A stretch of 64,000 nt of DNA from Neonectria sp. B-13 (taxonomy: Eukaryota; Ascomycota; Sordariomycetes; Hypocreales; Nectriaceae), in contig NOKP01000012.1 in the NCBI GenBank assembly GCA_002682825.1, forward strand, positions 62,001 to 126,000. Direction: 5' to 3'. Shown here piece by piece: positions 10,730 through 22,610 of the stretch. The notes under the pieces were generated by a model that ran no database searches, had not been told where the DNA came from, and was given only the letters and a program-made list of their open reading frames with translations. Position 1 is the stretch's first letter. Each line of letters begins with the position of its first letter. Both the position numbers and the translations under genes were made by a program.

Positions 10730-13236
10730 ATGCGTGCAGGCCACGAGTGCGATGAGGCTGCAGGCTGTCTTGAATCTCACGACGATTTGGAAATAGAGCA
10801 TCTTTTTGACGCTATTCGAGCAAGAAACCTGAAGGAAATCGAACGTCTAGTTACGGAGCGTCACGCCTACATAAACTGCAAGGATAGCAACGGCCGTACA
10901 CCTTTATCATGGGCCGCGGAGTACGGGAATCTGGAGGCTGTCGACTTGTTGCTGGAGGCAACGGGGATCCAGGTTGACGAAAAGGATAACGACGGTCGAA
11001 CACCGCTGACTTGGGCGACAAAAACCGGCGTTTGGGAGATCATGAAAGTGTTACTTTGTTTCCCTGATGTAGAAGTGGACTCTAAGGACAAAAATGGTCG
11101 GACGCCCTTGTCGTGGGCTGCAACAGCCGAGGGTTGGCAACTTGCACTTATCTTGGAAGATCTGCTCGAAAATGATGGGACCGACCCGAACTCCAAGGAT
11201 ACCGACGGGCAAACGCCCTTGTCTTTAGCGGTAAAATCAGAAAACTCTCAGGCTGTGTCCACTCTAGTCAACCACAAAGGTGTTGATATTAACTGCAAAG
11301 ACAACAACGGCCGAACGCCATTGTCATGGGCGGCAGAGCAAGGGAACTGGGATATCTATCTCAAACTGATCAGCAAAACAGGCGCCGACGCCAACCTCAA
11401 AGACAGCAGTGGATGGACACCTTTGAGGTGGGCAGCAGAGAAAGAACACTTCGATATCGCACGGCACCTTATCAACCGAGATACCTACACATTGCACCAG
11501 GTAGTCCAAGAAGGAAATCAAGCTACCATGGAATTTATCCTCAGGGCTGGCTATGGCATAAATGAGTTGAATTCGCGCAGGCAAAGTCCATTACATGTCG
11601 CAGTTCAGTTTGGGTGGCTAGATGTGGCAAAAGTCCTCATTTCTCAAAACGCATTAGTTGGCATAAAGGACAACCAAGACATGACGCCACTTATGATAGC
11701 CGTCGAGAGAAGTCGTCCAGATTTTGTTGAGCTGCTTCTTGAGAACAGAGCAGAATCTGCACATATCAAAGCATTCGAATGGTTTACAGTATATCGAGAT
11801 TCAGATGTTTTATGTCTGGCTGAAAAGAACGAGCAGCGGAAATTTGTGCTGCCTCTTGCAAGGAACAGCACAATAGACGCACTGGGCGAAAGCTCGGTAG
11901 CCTCTGACGCAAAGAGGCGCCTCTTGTAAGTTATTCGACTATAAACTCCACGATGAACCCAGCCCTGAATAACATATAAAAGCCTATTCAAGGACTTCTC
12001 AGCCTGGCCCCAGTCACTAGCTTCTGCGTCAGACATAACCTTGCAGCCCTACAAAGTCGAAATCGCTCAGCGGCGGTCAATTCTTAAACAAACATCTACC
12101 GAACGCCTAAGCTTTCATGCAGAGCTATGCATGCCTGAAGAACCTCAAACCCTTAGAGGTAGCCAAAACCAGTTCACAATACCTAACCTGGGCGAGAGTA
12201 GAGTGATGTGGGCTATTGTTCCTTCAACGGACGACAGGGGCTGGAGGGCTGTAGACTACTTCAGCACTCTGCAGGGTAGTGCGATCCCAGAAGATGGTGC
12301 GGAATTTTACATTCAGTTCGTTTCTGAGCTTGAGAGGACATGGCTGAAGCTTTGTGGCAAGGCGGAAGACCACTTGTCCAAATGCGTGAGTTTTGCTGGC
12401 ATAATGATTTCGGCCTTATCTGTTGCTAACTGGTGCAGCGTCTTGATCAACTGAAAGAGAAGGGACGAAGCTCCGAGCTTGTTTATCGCCTGGCTGAGGA
12501 TGCACGGAAGTGGACTGAGTTCCGGATCATGCTGAAGGACCATGTTCAATCCACTGAGCGACTTGCTAAATTGTATTGTCGTCAGTACAATGGAGGGCAT
12601 GGCCTGAAGGAAATCCAGCATGCGCTCGTCCAGTTAGAACAGAAAGTCAACGATCGTCTCAGCCAGCTCGACCAAACAGTGAGGGACCTTCTGCAATTTG
12701 TAAGTACACTGACATGTGATTTGTTTGTCTCTAACATGAATAGGAATTCGCTTGGGTATCAATTACCGAGGCTCACCGATCCACTAGCATCGCGACGAGT
12801 ATGAAGCGGCTGAGTTGGATCACTGTAAGTCTTCTTGAATCATACTATCTACCACAAGCTAATCAGACAGTTCATCTTTCTACCGGCAATGTTTGCTTCC
12901 GTGAGTCTTTTAAGCTTGATCCTACTTGCTGCGTTCTTCAGAGAGCTAACCAACTATCTTCACATATAGAGTCTCTTCGGCATGAATGTCGATTTACTTA
13001 AAGACAACCCTGACTGGCGTTGGTATATGCTCGTTGCAGGCATTACTCTGACAATGACTGTTGTTGGATGGCTTACATTCAAGTACAATCCGGTTCGTAC
13101 TCGGTTCCTCAGAGCGTCGAGCAGGCAATTCTAACATATTCAGGGCATTGAATCATGGTTTGAGCGCCGAGCAACGAGAACGTTACGGAAGCCGGCGTGG
13201 AACGACCCTCCACGAGACGTTGAGTCAATGCATTAG
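10730..13236 (+). CDS. Ankyrin-repeat protein with C-terminal CorA-like membrane domain
   Basis: Seven exons: 10730-11925, 11983-12385, 12439-12699, 12744-12824, 12871-12900, 12970-13092 and 13144-13236. Phases agree throughout and give 728 aa. Residues about 25-345 are eight or nine ankyrin repeats, with units such as NGRTPLSWAAEYGNLEAV. A linker follows. Residues about 500-620 are a coiled-coil-rich region. The C-terminal 100 residues are a CorA-type module: an amphipathic helix, TM1 (WITFIFLPAMFASSLF), the signature FGMNVD at 660-665, and TM2 (YMLVAGITLTMTVVGWLTF). In CorA Mg2+ channels GMN forms the ion selectivity loop. The fusion suggests a membrane-anchored ankyrin scaffold or a gated ion channel; which is unknown. 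Confidence 0.9.
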
Positions 13237-13986
13237 GCTGTGAAGGCGAATCATGGGGGTGGTGGATGGTGCAATCAATACTGTCGCTGACATAACTCAT
13301 TGCCTGGCTTCTGGAATTCATGGCATGTATACAGCCACCTAGGTACAACTGGCTCCGGTTTTGATTCGTATTAAATTGACGCAAAGCCGTCACTTAACGA
13401 CACACACGCTTGGGATGTCTCGGGAACTAACAAAGCTGTCTCCGACGCCTATTGAGGAATTTCCTCGAGAGCTTCAAGGCTTACAACGGCATTTCTGAAG
13501 CGGTATCAATGAACACATACTACGAATCCTCCCGCTTGTGAGCATTTCTCGCAAAATTTCCTAATCGGGGTTGGTAGTTTCATTTGAAAGGGAGCTACTG
13601 CACCCCGCACTTTGCAGCCTGGGGTCGACGTTTCTCGGAATATTACCGCATCTGGTTACACTGGAGGGTGTATCAGCATCAGCTGCTCGCTATCAGAACG
13701 CGATGATTATCTACGCGCGTTTATCACTTCACCATACAGCTGTCTGTATCACCGTTGTAGCACGCAAGACTCCAATATATTGATAGTGTTAGCGAGGTGG
13801 TGGCAGGCTTCCTCATTACCGAGGCGCTTCAGTCCAGCACCGGGTAGATAAGAGGCGTTTTGTACTACCTACAAGCCCGTTGGCCCTGAACCATAAATAG
13901 AGGGCGTGCCCAGCAAAACTGGTAACTACTTTCTCCAACATGCACCTCTCAACTTAGCACTTCCCGTTGCTTTCTCGAACCTCAAC
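13237..13986. other. Intergenic region upstream of the permease
   Basis: 750 bp, no supported gene, repeat or RNA. Confidence 0.5.
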
Positions 13987-15987
13987 ATGGCTCTAAGTAG
14001 CACGCCCCCCGGCGAAGGGCAACTACGGCCCCGCCTATCGAGCTTCACCATGGTTGCCATGGCATTCGCTATCCTGAAGTATGTGCTCCCCAGTCGATCC
14101 CACCGATGCAGCTGACTCAAAGCTTGTAGCACCTGGATCGCCCTCGCGGGGTCCATCGGTCTTGTTCTCCCCTCTGGCGGTGCCGTGTCCCTTCTGTACG
14201 GCTTCATATTTTGTGTTGTCTGCAATTTTGCACTCACGGCGAGCTTGGGAGAACTCGCTGCCATCTGGCCGACTGCTGGTGGTCAGTATCATTTCGTCTA
14301 CGCGCTGTGCACTGAAAAATGGAAGCGACCGATGGTACGTTGATGATGAAAGCCATGCTCTAGGTGGACTAACATATCGAATGTAGAGCTTCGTAGTCGG
14401 CTGGACCAACATTGCTGGATGGCTGGTCGTAGTCACAGTCCAAGGTTTCTTTGCAGGTATGGCTAAGTTCAAACTCTTCCCATTACTCGTGCTAATCCAC
14501 CTGAAAGCTCTATTTATCTGCGCAGCCGCTGTCGTGGCTTCGGGCGAGCGATTCGTTGTTACACAGTGGAGTACGTACCTCATTTTCCTGGCCATTCTCA
14601 CCTTCGCCACGGCGGGGAATATTTGGGGAAATCGGATCCTGGGACGATGGAATGACGCAGCTCGTACGTAATCTTCATCAACTAATGGTATTTACATAAA
14701 AGCTGACGAGGAATAGTTTTTTGGTCCATCTTGGGCGTTGTGGTTATCGGCATCGTACTCCTTGCCATGTCAGAAAAGACCGACGCAGATTACGTCTTCA
14801 CCAACTTCAGCAACGAGACCGGTTGGCCCGATGGGATGGCCTGGGTTCTTGGACTTCTCCAATCTGCCTTATCGCTTATCGGCTTCGATGTTGTCCTTCA
14901 CATGGCGGAGGAGATGCCGAACCCTGCAAGAGATGCGCCTCGCGCCATGGTATATGCCATTGCTGTTGGAGGAGTCACGTAAGGATGCCAAACCCAACTC
15001 GGCTGTAACAACGCTGACTTCAGTAGTGGAACTGCCTTTATTCTCATCATGCTGTTCTGCCTTACAGATCCTACGACGGTCATATCGACGTCCACCGGGA
15101 TGCCCATCGTGGAACTCATCTATCAGGCCACAGGAAGCAGAGCAGCTACGACTATACTGACACTGATGCTGGGAATTTGCTTTATCAACGGCACCAACGC
15201 CAGCATGACCAGTGCCAGCCGACTCCTCTACTCCATGGCGAGAGACAAGGGCATCGTCTTCCACGGTTACTTCTCCCACATTCAGTCTGGGCTTGATGTG
15301 CCCGTCCGCACCATCACGCTCTGCTTCGTCTTCAACGTGGCTTTTGGTCTGCTCTACTTGGGTCCGAGCGTTGCCTTCAGTGCCTATGTTGCATCGTGTA
15401 CGATTCTTCTGAACGTGTCGTACGCGCTTCCCGTTATCGTATTGCTTGTCAGAGGCAGAGCAGTCTTGGAAGAGCACCAAAACGATTCCACTCACTTTAA
15501 GCTTGGTAACTTGGGCTATGCTTTAAACTGGGTTGCCGCCTTGTTCGTCGTCATCACATCAATTGTGCGTTCAGGCCATGGTTCTTCTTCACCCGTTCCC
15601 ACACTAATATTCTGATCAGTTTTTCTGTTTTCCTCTGGGTCTGCCAGTATCAGGAGATACGATGAGTAAGTTGCATCATTGAACTATAACATAATTCGAG
15701 AGTGCTAATAGTCTAGACTATGTATGCGTGGTAATGGGGATATTCTTTGTGTTCATCGCTGTATATTGGCTGGTGTACGGGCATCGATTTGAAGGCCCGG
15801 TATGTAACAACCCATGGCCTTCTGAGAGGCCTTCAACACACACCTCACATCACCTACTAACCGCAAAAACAAATAGAAACTCGACATCATTCTCGGAGAG
15901 CAGATACAATCGACAATCGAAAATGCGCACCGGCAGGAAACATCTATATGTGACAAAGAAAGGGCATTGGGGGATACCGGAGTTTAA
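13987..15987 (+). CDS. Amino acid / choline (GABA-type) permease of the APC superfamily
   Basis: Nine exons: 13987-14078, 14130-14334, 14387-14456, 14508-14663, 14717-14978, 15024-15564, 15620-15665, 15717-15799 and 15877-15987. All phases close, giving 521 aa, normal for the amino acid/choline transporter family. Twelve or so hydrophobic helices are visible. Family landmarks include LGELAAIWPTAGGQYHFVYAL, FVVGWTNIAGWL, FDVVLHMAEEMPNPARDAPRA and TSASRLLYSMARDKG. It should import an amine or amino acid by proton symport at the plasma membrane; substrate not predictable. The many introns are typical of this family. No clustered enzyme gene lies directly beside it. Confidence 0.93.
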
Positions 15988-17669
15988 TTTACTAAGCATG
16001 GGCTTCTTACGCATGGAATCAAAAATATCGTTGGCCTGACCAAGCTCTCACTGCCGTATACAGTAGTACATAACGCTACAATACAATACGAAGGCTAGCT
16101 AGAAGAAATTACCAACTATAATAACCTCTTGACTGGGCGTCTTTCGTGGGCTCTTTATTTCCTCAAGTTCCTCATTTCTCATGATGGTAAACACTCCTCG
16201 GGTCTTCGTCCCCTGTTCGTAACTGTGGCGCTGGAAAGCTAACATTCTTTTTGTGAGTTGTTTGGGCAATGGCTCAGCGCTACTGTTCCTATTATCATAT
16301 TGTGTTGGGGCCAGCAGACATTGGGGTCCGGAGAAGGTGCAGGCTTTACAGTGTTTTTATTGGCTAGGGACCTCTTTCAACAATTGGTCCAATTTCGGCC
16401 GGGATTAAAGGGGAGATTGGGACTAACAGAGTCCATCAAGGAAGTTAGCAGAGACATCAGTTTAGGCAGTGAATTTGAGAGCCAGATATGTCTGTTTTTG
16501 AGTCAATTTTTGAGTGACCCTTTTGATCATACTTACCTTGGTCTGAAGACCTCTTCTGTTTTAAAAATTGCTATTGAATTGATCGACTTTTGCCCTACCC
16601 ACAGGCCACCTAAAGGACAAATTGCGTCTTTTCCCCAGCTGCATTCGCAGACAAGTCGGGCAGGGCATCTCTTACCCGCTGGCTGTCTCCATGTCACCCT
16701 CTGCCAACACAATATAGCAAAGCATCTAGCTCTAGGTTCTGAGTAGTGCGTAGAATAGTCAAAAAGGACGATTTAAATGATAGAGATGAAACCAAAATGC
16801 AAACAAAGCTGACTATGACTACGATAGTAGTAATGAAATACTGACCCTATATATAATGAATAGGTTGTGTGGTTTATATATAAATGCGTTTTGTAGGGTC
16901 TGGATCTTAACTTCTCCTATAAAAGCTATAGTGGATGGAAAAGGTAGATGGGTTTAGGTTAGATGTAAAGGTTAATAAATGAACTTTAGAACTAACCAGG
17001 CTTAAGATAAAGAAATCAATGCATAATACAGTAATTACTCATTACACATTAGGTTCCCTTATAGAGGGAAAAAACTGTTAGTATATATACTAAAAGAATA
17101 CTGTGTCTTAAGTATATATAGGCTGCAGCGTAGATGGGGAAAAGGGAGAGTTATGGGCGATGACCCTGGCGTGGAGGAATACGAGGTGTTTCGGACATAC
17201 ATTCAACATCAGATGACGAGAACCTGTCTTTTCTCAAAGATCCTGGCCAGGATATTGCAAGATGATCCTTAGGTGGTTGGGGACACGTATGCTCGTCTGT
17301 GGGTGGCGTGTCGATGTGTAAAATGCAAAACTGCCCCAATTCCGCGTCGATATCGCCCGTAGCGAACATGTAGACTACGTACCAGCCAGAAGGGTGATGT
17401 TTACATTGCAGTCACATTCCGAGTGATAGACAGAAATAAATGGACTCAAGGTATGGTGTTTCAGTCGTGGTTGAAAAAACAGTATCCTAATGCCAAGTTG
17501 GTCTACGGAAAGGCCGTGCAGCATGCCTCGAGTACCTTTTTAGCAGCACGTCTGATAGTTAACATACATATTCGCAGCCAGGAACACTCGGGAACCAAGC
17601 CATATTTCCGCGCCCAATAACGAGTGAGTAAGATCCTAGGCACTTTTGACAAGGGCTCCAATGTCAATG
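15988..17669. other. Gene-free stretch with an AT-rich island
   Basis: 1.7 kb. From about 16750 to 17130 the sequence is strongly AT-rich with runs such as TATATATAA and AGTATATATACT, unlike the flanks. A long frame at 16258-16746 begins at TTG, has no family motif and is not supported as a gene. Confidence 0.5.
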
Positions 17670-19534
17670 TTACACGACAGTGGTAGTCCAAGTAGGGTTA
17701 TCGTTAGACCAGCCACGTCTTCCAGAGGGAACCAAGAAGCCCACAGTGGACCTGATGAGCTTAAAAGGAGCGCCGATAATATTGATGGGGCGCGCATCGC
17801 CCCATTCCTTTCCCGAGATCTGTTCATAGAAATCCGGGTTTTCGAAGAGGCCCGGTCGAGCTTCCTTGAGAGATTCCATCAACATGCCAGCAATTTCCGG
17901 TAGGTCAGTAGTGTGACGAGGCTTGAAGTTGGGGTGAAGGGCACGGATAGCAGCCTGTTGCTCCAAGGTGTAGGGCTCCGCGCGGTACAACCAGATGTTG
18001 TAATGGCACAAGGAAAGGTCGATATCGAAAGTGACAGGAGCTTTGGTGCGTTTCATCAAAGCTTGGATGATCAAGCCCGCACCTAGGACACCAGTCTGGT
18101 AGTCCGCATTCGCTATTGAAATGAATTTTGTCAGCGGACAGCTGTCTACTCTCACGGGGGTCTGATGTGCTTACGAAGGAGCGGCTGGATGGGTTCTTTC
18201 AGACCCAAGAATTCTCCCGTCATCATCGCAATACCGACGGTACAATCAGCAATCTGCTGCCAGCCAGAGCGGTGAGCCCACGGACCGTTGTAACCGTAGC
18301 AGTCTTCTCGGACATAGATCAGGGAAGGATTGAGGTCTCGCAGTGACTTTGAGGCAAAGCCCAACTTCTCAATGGCATGAGGTCGGTAGCCGTCGACAAG
18401 AACGTCCGCGTCTCGGATGATGGTGCGGAAAAGGGCCTTACCCTCTTCCGTCTTCAAGTCGATACTGACATCCCGCTTCCCGGCATTGACGTCCACCAAC
18501 GCAATGCCCGTATCGGGAAGCGAAGGACAGGAGACCTTGATGACACTTGCGCCGAGGGCAGCCAGGATCTTGGAGACTGTGGGAGCTGCAACGGCACGAG
18601 ACAGGTCGACTACCCGGATGCCATCGAGAGGTCGAAAACCGGACGCATGGGTTGGGTTTGGCCAAGGCTTTTGAGGTGCGGGCAATTCTTCAATGCCGGC
18701 GATGGGTTCTTGAGCTGCAATCTTGCCCTGGAATATGAAATCCGATTAGCACAAACAGGTCATCCCAAGAGGCGGCGAAGGAGCGGTGATGGCCACGAGG
18801 GTAGCCGACGCAACACGTATCCACTTACATGTTCTGTGTTGAAGAACTCTTCCGGTGTATAACAAATAGTTCCTGCCTGACGAAAGACCTCGTTCTCGAG
18901 GTGGTCGAGCTCTTGGGCATCATACTGAGCTACCTTGTCTGCATATATTTTCCTGGCCTCCTCGATAGTGACGTCCTGCTCTGGAATGTTGAACATTTTC
19001 ATGAGGATTTTCGCATTCATTGATCCGTGTGTATGATAATACCGCTCGTCTTTCGTTCTGTATTGGTTTGTACTGGCTCTGTGGATCGGCTTGAAAAGGT
19101 CGTTTTTATCCGCCTCTGCTATGTTGTCCGCGATGACCTTCGATGCTGCTGTGACTCCCTTGCCATCGATGTTTGGCAGGAAGAACCCGAACAGGAAAAC
19201 GGAGGCATGGTCACTGTGCCGCCGGATATGACACGTCAGCTCGTCCCATTGATAGTATTTCCGTAAAGGTGTCTTACGTGTTCACTTCGATACCCTGCTT
19301 GATTCCGTAGCGGTCCTCTGCCACAGCAGCAGCGCTTGCGCCAACAAACGCTGAGATGGCCGAGATGGACTCGCTGAACTTGAACGGGACCGGGAGCCAC
19401 GGGTTGGCGTATCCAGTAAACTCGACGCTCTCCGCTGCTGCCTTTACCTCGGGATTGACATAAAGTTTGGGATCGTTCAGGAGACGGTCGAGGAGGCGCT
19501 TGGCTTCAGCCTGGACAGTGTATTGAGAACCCAT
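17670..19534 (-). CDS. Type III CoA-transferase (CaiB/BaiF family)
   Basis: Exons on the reverse strand are 19278-19534, 18829-19213, 18175-18727 and 17670-18112, giving 545 aa in consistent phase. The N-terminal 210 residues form a fungal leader domain. The core then starts at GFRPLDGIRVVDLSRAVAAP, the family's opening motif. It continues with ASVIKVSCPSLPD, INAGKRDVS-like DVNAGKRDVSIDL, and ADVLVDGYRPHAIEKLGF, the conserved pattern of formyl-CoA/carnitine CoA-transferases. Such enzymes move CoA between carboxylic acids through an aspartyl-CoA intermediate. The substrate acid is unknown. The gene sits beside an SDR, a GFA protein and a zinc-cluster regulator, and its upstream region has three CCGCGG sites. 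Confidence 0.9.
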
Positions 19535-19629
19535 GATGTGGAGAGCAGAGAGTGAAATATAGCGATCAAAGAACTAAACTCGTAGTATAGAGTTAGATTG
19601 CAGAGACTTTGTACTTCTCTCAGGGTCCG

Positions 19630-19640
19630 TATATATAATA
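19630..19640 (-). promoter_or_regulatory. TATA box of the CoA-transferase gene
   Basis: An alternating TA run (TATATATAATA on the plus strand) about 95 bp upstream of the ATG at 19534. Confidence 0.5.
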
Positions 19641-19764
19641 TGTGTGTCCGATGTGTACGCGCCCTTCATAGTATATGCTCATAGGTAATCATTCGTTAGA
19701 GCAGAGTACCATTCCGACCTAGCGGATCCATTGGATACCATGTGATGGAGAGCACTTGAAGCGC

Positions 19765-19928
19765 CCGCGGATTGCCGCAAGGTGTTGCAGGCCACTAATG
19801 TCGGTGAGGTGGCGGGCCGCGGAACAGTTTCGATCGGGTCCCACACGGGGACCCAATCTGAGGTAAGAGGATTGTGGGGGATCAGGGGAGGATTAAGGCG
19901 CCATCCCGGCACGAAGACGATCCCGCGG
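19765..19928. promoter_or_regulatory. Three CCGCGG elements upstream of the CoA-transferase
   Basis: CCGCGG occurs at 19765-19770, 19817-19822 and 19923-19928, 230-395 bp upstream of the ATG. Two are embedded in GGGCCGCGG / CCCGCGGGCC contexts. CCG-CGG is a zero-spaced inverted pair of the CGG triplet bound by Zn2Cys6 regulators. The same element recurs in the SDR/GFA promoter. Function is inferred. Confidence 0.45.
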
Positions 19929-20708
19929 GCCGCGCTTCGGGGACCTCCGTCGTCACCTCTGAATGCTACTTTCCTTTCAAGCTCTTAAGCGGGACTGGCT
20001 AGGCTAATGTGACAAAATCATGGAGTCACACCTGCCCCGTAACCTCTGACAGGCAACGACCATTGTCCCGTTTATTTACTGGGCGAGTGCAACAATGGCT
20101 CTGCTCTAGCCACCCACTTCGTTGCCGAATACGCCGAATACCCGAGTCTAGCATGCGGGGAGGGAGATACAGGAGTGTTGACTGATTCAGTTCGAGGCGC
20201 TATGCATTGACCGGTAGAGTTTCAATAAGCGTAACCGGCAACATGCCATGATGGGGGGCTATGTACCAAATCAATTATTACTGAGCCGTCCATTTCCGCT
20301 GCTGCGACGAGGAGACTGAGTCGCTGATCCAGCGAAACAACAACTCTTGTCAGCCTTCTTCCCCTTCCCTACACGTGAAACTGGCGATCGGTAGCCAAGT
20401 TTAGATTTAGATAGCAATATGTAAACAAGTGAAAACCCGATTGTAGTGGGCTATCGAGTAATTGGTGCGGTATGGTAAAAAGGTTCTCACATTCAAGATG
20501 CGGCGTCGTTCTGCACGGGGGACTACGTTGTGCCCATCGAAAATAATTTAGACAAGCCATGGCTAATACGACCAGGTCTACCTGCTTCGTATTGAGAAGG
20601 TCTTGTCAAAGCTACGAGGTATAAGTTGCAGACTTCATAGACTCTGCTACAAGATATCTGAGAAACAGCGATGCTATTGGCTCTAAAATAACACTCTTCT
20701 TATAGGCA

Positions 20709-21620
20709 TTACTTCGCCTGTGGCACTTCAAGCTGGATGGTGGCAGAGAGACCGGCATCGACTGGTAGGATCACTCCAGTCACCCACCTTGCTTCAGGGC
20801 TTGACAACCAACGCACTGCATAGCCGCTATCCCAACCGTATCCTTCGGTTCGAAGCATGTTCCCCTCGGCACGCGTCTTCCGTACAGCGTTGCTGACGTC
20901 CATATCCTCTGTCAAGACAGGATGCTCGAACAGCATCGGTGTCCAAACGGAACCTTGGATAATCCCCCATCAGAATCGGAGATAAAAAAACGGGGGCTGG
21001 GACTTTGAAGTGTACTTACCAGGGCATACACAGTTGACTCGGATCCCTTCCTTTCCGTGTTGGTACGCCATATTCTTGGTCATAGCTGTAACGGCTCCCT
21101 TGGAGGTCGGGTAAAGCAGATTCGTCATTCCTCCATTTAGTGCTGCAACAGAGGAAATGTTGACGATGCTGCCCCTGACTTGGCCCTCATTCTTCAGCAT
21201 CGCGGGGATGGCGTACTTGGACATGATGACCATGCTCGAGACGTTGATCGTCATGTCCCTTTCCCACTCCCTCATATTGAGCGTTACTGCAGTGCCGCTG
21301 CAGCCACCGACCCCGACATTGTTGACGAGGATATCCAGGCGGCCAAACTTGACGATGGCCGTCTGAACGATCCGCTTCACATCTTCCTCTGACGTGACAT
21401 CGCCAGTGCAGGCGATTGCAGTCCCTTTGGCGTAGGTCTCAATGTATTCAACTGTCTTCTGCGCCCAGTCGGACTGCCGATCGACACAGACCACGGCGGC
21501 GCCGTCTTCGGCCAGTAAGTATGCGGCTGCACGGCCATTTCCAAATCCTGCTCCGGCGCAACCCGCCCCGGTGACAATGGCGACCTTGCCTTTGAGTGAA
21601 CGGTCGGATCTGAGGTCCAT
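20709..21620 (-). CDS. Short-chain dehydrogenase/reductase (SDR)
   Basis: Exons 21020-21620 and 20709-20953 give 281 aa. The N-terminus KGKVAIVTGAGCAGAGFGNG is an SDR cofactor loop with extra residues inside the glycine motif. NNVGVGG replaces the more usual NNAG. The catalytic serine lies in IVNISSVAAL and the catalytic YxxxK is in LYPTSKGAV. The C-terminus WVTGVILPVDAGLSA is typical of classical SDRs. It should interconvert an alcohol and a ketone or aldehyde with NAD(P). It is divergent from the GFA gene across a 500-bp region with two CCGCGG sites. A broken second copy of its 3' part lies about 5.3 kb to the right. Confidence 0.93.
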
Positions 21621-21863
21621 GGTGGTGGAGGGTGGCTAAGTCCGGGGATAGGTTTTGAAGTATTAGTTGAAGTTTTAAGATTTGCGGCGGGAATGTCTTG
21701 TTCACAACACCGCCCGGCCATTGCTTCATTTTTATCCTGTAGTTTCTCCGTGCCTATTATGTTGGGCAGGCAGCGAGGCGACGCCGAGAAGTCTTAGAAA
21801 GCCGCTTAGCCCACTTGTATCTGCCCAATGCGACACAGTATCAGGATCAGCATCACGCTCGGC

Positions 21864-21914
21864 CCGCGGAAGTGCCCCCAAATGGCGGAGACTCGTGACA
21901 GATCCGGCCCGCGG
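21864..21914. promoter_or_regulatory. Two CCGCGG elements in the divergent SDR/GFA promoter
   Basis: CCGCGG occurs at 21864-21869 and 21909-21914. The second lies inside the perfect 12-bp palindrome GGCCCGCGGGCC (21906-21917). They sit 210-295 bp from both ATGs (21620 and 22122). The element matches those upstream of the CoA-transferase, suggesting one shared regulator (inference). Confidence 0.45.
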
Positions 21915-22121
21915 GCCGTGTACCATGGCCCGCGCCTACCGGATCCTCGCCAGTTTCCCCTGACGAGGCCTCACAAATCGAGGTGCTGTGTTGGTTAGTT
22001 TGGGGAGAAGATATAAGACTGCCTCTTGCTCGCCATTGAGGTCCCGGAACTACACAATTCCACGCAATACATGCTACTCTCCTGAACCCTAGACTTTGCA
22101 CCAACCCTCGAATCCTCCAGA

Positions 22122-22610
22122 ATGCCCGCCGGAAGCTGCTGGTGTGAGAAGATCAAATATGAATACAATGGGACTCCGGTGTACCGGGTTTGTCTCCCTC
22201 TTTCTATCCATGGAGGCCGAGTCTGTTGCGGGAGAGAAGCTGACCGACATCAATAGGTGCAATGTCACTGCGTGACCTGCCAGAAGATCTCGGGCGGCGC
22301 GTTCACGGTCAACGTCATGGTTCCCAAGGACACGCTGAAGATAACACAGGGGGAAGAGCACCTCAAGTCGTACACCCAACAGCATATACTCGGTAGTCCC
22401 CTCACCGTCTACTTCTGCGACACCTGCTCCTCCAACCTGTGGAAGAACCTGCACACCGACCAGACGGAGGACCTGTGGGTCGTTCAAACGGGGACGCTGG
22501 ATGGTGCCAACGGAGAGCTCGGAGCGGATGTGGAGACTCCCGATCATGAGGGGTTCCCCGCTGACCGGGCAAAGTGGCTGCCACCGGTGCAGGGCCTGAA
22601 GGTTCTTTGA
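22122..22610 (+). CDS. GFA/CENP-V-type zinc protein (glutathione-dependent formaldehyde-activating family)
   Basis: Exons 22122-22187 and 22257-22610 encode 139 aa. The Zn-binding cysteine pattern of the family is complete: C6-x-C8 (GSCWCEKIKY), C25-x-C27-x2-C30 (QCHCVTCQKISGG) and C76-x2-C79 (YFCDTCSSNL). Members of this family bind glutathione adducts or act on small aldehydes and thioesters; most fungal paralogues are uncharacterised. Divergent from the SDR and next to a CoA-transferase and a regulator, it may handle a toxic aldehyde or thiol conjugate made in the same pathway (inference). Its 5' part, intron included, is duplicated as a relic at 26359. Confidence 0.9.

Larger units (their letters stand above)
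19535..20708. other. Promoter side of the CoA-transferase and 3' side of the SDR
   Basis: 1.17 kb without a supported gene. It contains the TATA-like and CCGCGG elements listed separately; the part beyond 19930 shows nothing else. Confidence 0.5.

Noticed and set aside
16258..16746. 162-codon plus-strand open frame
   Set aside because: It starts at TTG, shows no domain, and adjoins an AT-rich island; chance or transposon debris is likelier.
17142..17620. Short frames on both strands near the CoA-transferase 3' end
   Set aside because: Too short, no recognisable motif, no supporting splice sites.
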